From Patescibacteria group bacterium (GTDB lineage: Bacteria > Patescibacteriota > Gracilibacteria > UBA1369 > PNNO01), in contig JAJRYP010000083.1 in NCBI GenBank assembly GCA_024275695.1, positions 1 to 5,414 on the forward strand: a stretch of 5,414 nucleotides of DNA. Reading direction: 5' to 3'. Shown here in pieces: positions 4,932 to 5,414 of this stretch. Below the pieces are notes generated by a model. It did no database searches, was not told the DNA's origin, and saw only the letters and a program-made list of their open reading frames with translations. Position numbers and translations under genes: made by a program. Every line of letters starts with the position of its first letter. Positions within the stretch are counted from its first letter, which is position 1.

Positions 4932-4994
4932 AGGGATTCGAACCCCCGAATCGCGGGACCAGAACCCGCTGCCTTACCACTTGGCCACGCCCCA
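4920..4994 (-). tRNA. tRNA-Gln (anticodon CUG)
   Basis: Read on the minus strand, the 7-bp acceptor stem TGGGGCG/CGCCCCA closes the cloverleaf. The D arm is GCC...GGC with GTGGT in the loop. The anticodon stem GCGGG/CCCGC holds the loop TTCTGGT, so the anticodon is CTG, reading CAG (Gln). The T arm GGGGG/CCCTC carries TTCGAAT. U1-A72 with discriminator G73 agrees with glutamine identity. CCA follows directly and is gene-encoded (4920-4922); the mature body is 72 bases without it. The variable loop is short, as expected for class I. The gene lies 17 bases after the guanylate kinase stop on the same strand and is probably co-transcribed with it. It is also the right boundary of the accessory block. 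Confidence 0.96.
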
Positions 4995-5011
4995 ATATTA
5001 ATTTTTAATTC

Positions 5012-5414
5012 TTAATTGTTAACCGGTAATTTTGATTCGTTCAGGATAATTTTCTCGACTTCCGCTACACACTCCGGAATTTTGCCGTTTAAACTCGGAA
5101 CTTGATATTCGCATATTTCCCCGCCCTTTGCAAACTCTCTTTCCGCGCTTTCCATACGTCTTTTTATCTCTTCTTCGGGAAGCTTTCCGCGCTTAATAAT
5201 TCTATTTATTAAATCCTGTTTATCGGGAACTGTCAGAAAAATCGAAATTAAATTTTCTTTTGGTATTACTTTTTGAATTGACTCGCATCCCTGCATATCA
5301 ACTTCGCGAATTACAACTCTTCCATCTTTAAGCGCTTCAATAATTGGCCGCTTTAACGTCCCGTAATACTCTTTATTATGAACAATTGCATATTCAAGTA
5401 ACTCGCCTTCTTCA
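5012..5414 (-). CDS. gmk: Guanylate kinase, C-terminal part (5' end outside window)
   Basis: Cytoplasmic enzyme that phosphorylates GMP to GDP using ATP. About 133 residues are visible; the P-loop half lies to the right of the window. Reading from the edge: ELLEYAIVHNKEYYGTLKRP is the GMP-binding segment with the family's YYGT, and VVIREVDMQGCESI is the counterpart of the usual LEIDVQG strand. LISIFLTVPDKQDLINRI precedes the lid, RGKLPEEEIKRRMESAEREF, with its conserved arginines. The C-terminal helix reads CVAEVEKII. The usual C-terminal NDD is replaced by a PSLNGK stretch, so the protein is somewhat divergent, but all visible binding segments are in place. The frame is open to the right edge, and the ATG at 5296 is internal. 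tRNA-Gln follows 17 bases downstream. Confidence 0.9.
   Translation of the reverse strand, partial: EEGELLEYAIVHNKEYYGTLKRPIIEALKDGRVVIREVDMQGCESIQKVIPKENLISIFLTVPDKQDLINRIIKRGKLPEEEIKRRMESAEREFAKGGEICEYQVPSLNGKIPECVAEVEKIILNESKLPVNN

Noticed and set aside
4719..5015. Open frames across the spacer and tRNA, including one giving GRRDSNPRIAGPEPAALPLGHAP
   Set aside because: This peptide pattern is the familiar artefact of translating across a tRNA gene in the antisense direction, not a protein.
1..5414. CRISPR array
   Set aside because: No regularly spaced repeats with unique spacers are present; the only strong direct repeat occurs twice, 3.5 kb apart.

Overview
The window looks like bacterial chromosome of moderate to low GC. 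It has a complete tRNA, a housekeeping nucleotide kinase, sigma70-type promoters and type II toxin-antitoxin operons. The lineage cannot be fixed from the sequence. The compact layout and the divergent guanylate kinase would fit a Patescibacteria/CPR-like genome, but that is only an impression.

Layout: bases 2-1282 (+) hold the C-terminal two thirds of a P1B-type Zn/Cd/Pb-exporting ATPase, cut by the left edge. It carries an Arg in place of the invariant Gly of its DKTGT phosphorylation motif. From 1283 to about 4920 is an accessory block, with every gene on the minus strand. It holds GC-rich hairpins, a decayed piece of a Panacea (SocA/DUF4065) antitoxin gene (about 1400-1461), and a first toxin-antitoxin operon (HTH-Panacea antitoxin 1796-2518 with RelE-like toxin 1465-1812). 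A 250-base gene-free stretch follows, then a second operon (HTH-Panacea antitoxin 3109-3918 with MazF/PemK toxin 2765-3112). Last come a 5'-truncated type I methyltransferase (HsdM) relic (4010-4711) and a repeat-rich spacer. From 4920 to the right edge are a tRNA-Gln(CUG) gene and the C-terminal part of guanylate kinase, both on the minus strand and separated by 17 bases.

How it works: each operon is ordered antitoxin then toxin, with overlapping reading frames, behind its own promoter. The two antitoxins are clear paralogues (about 43 identical residues in the first 60 of the Panacea domain, counted by eye), yet they are paired with unrelated toxins: a RelE-fold candidate mRNase and a MazF-fold endoribonuclease. 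This matches the known toxin-swapping behaviour of Panacea antitoxins. With the third, degraded antitoxin piece and the broken hsdM, it suggests a turnover hotspot for defence and toxin-antitoxin genes next to a tRNA gene. A 19-base direct repeat (18/19 identical) occurs 2 bases after the ATPase stop and again in the spacer beside the tRNA. It brackets nearly the whole accessory block.
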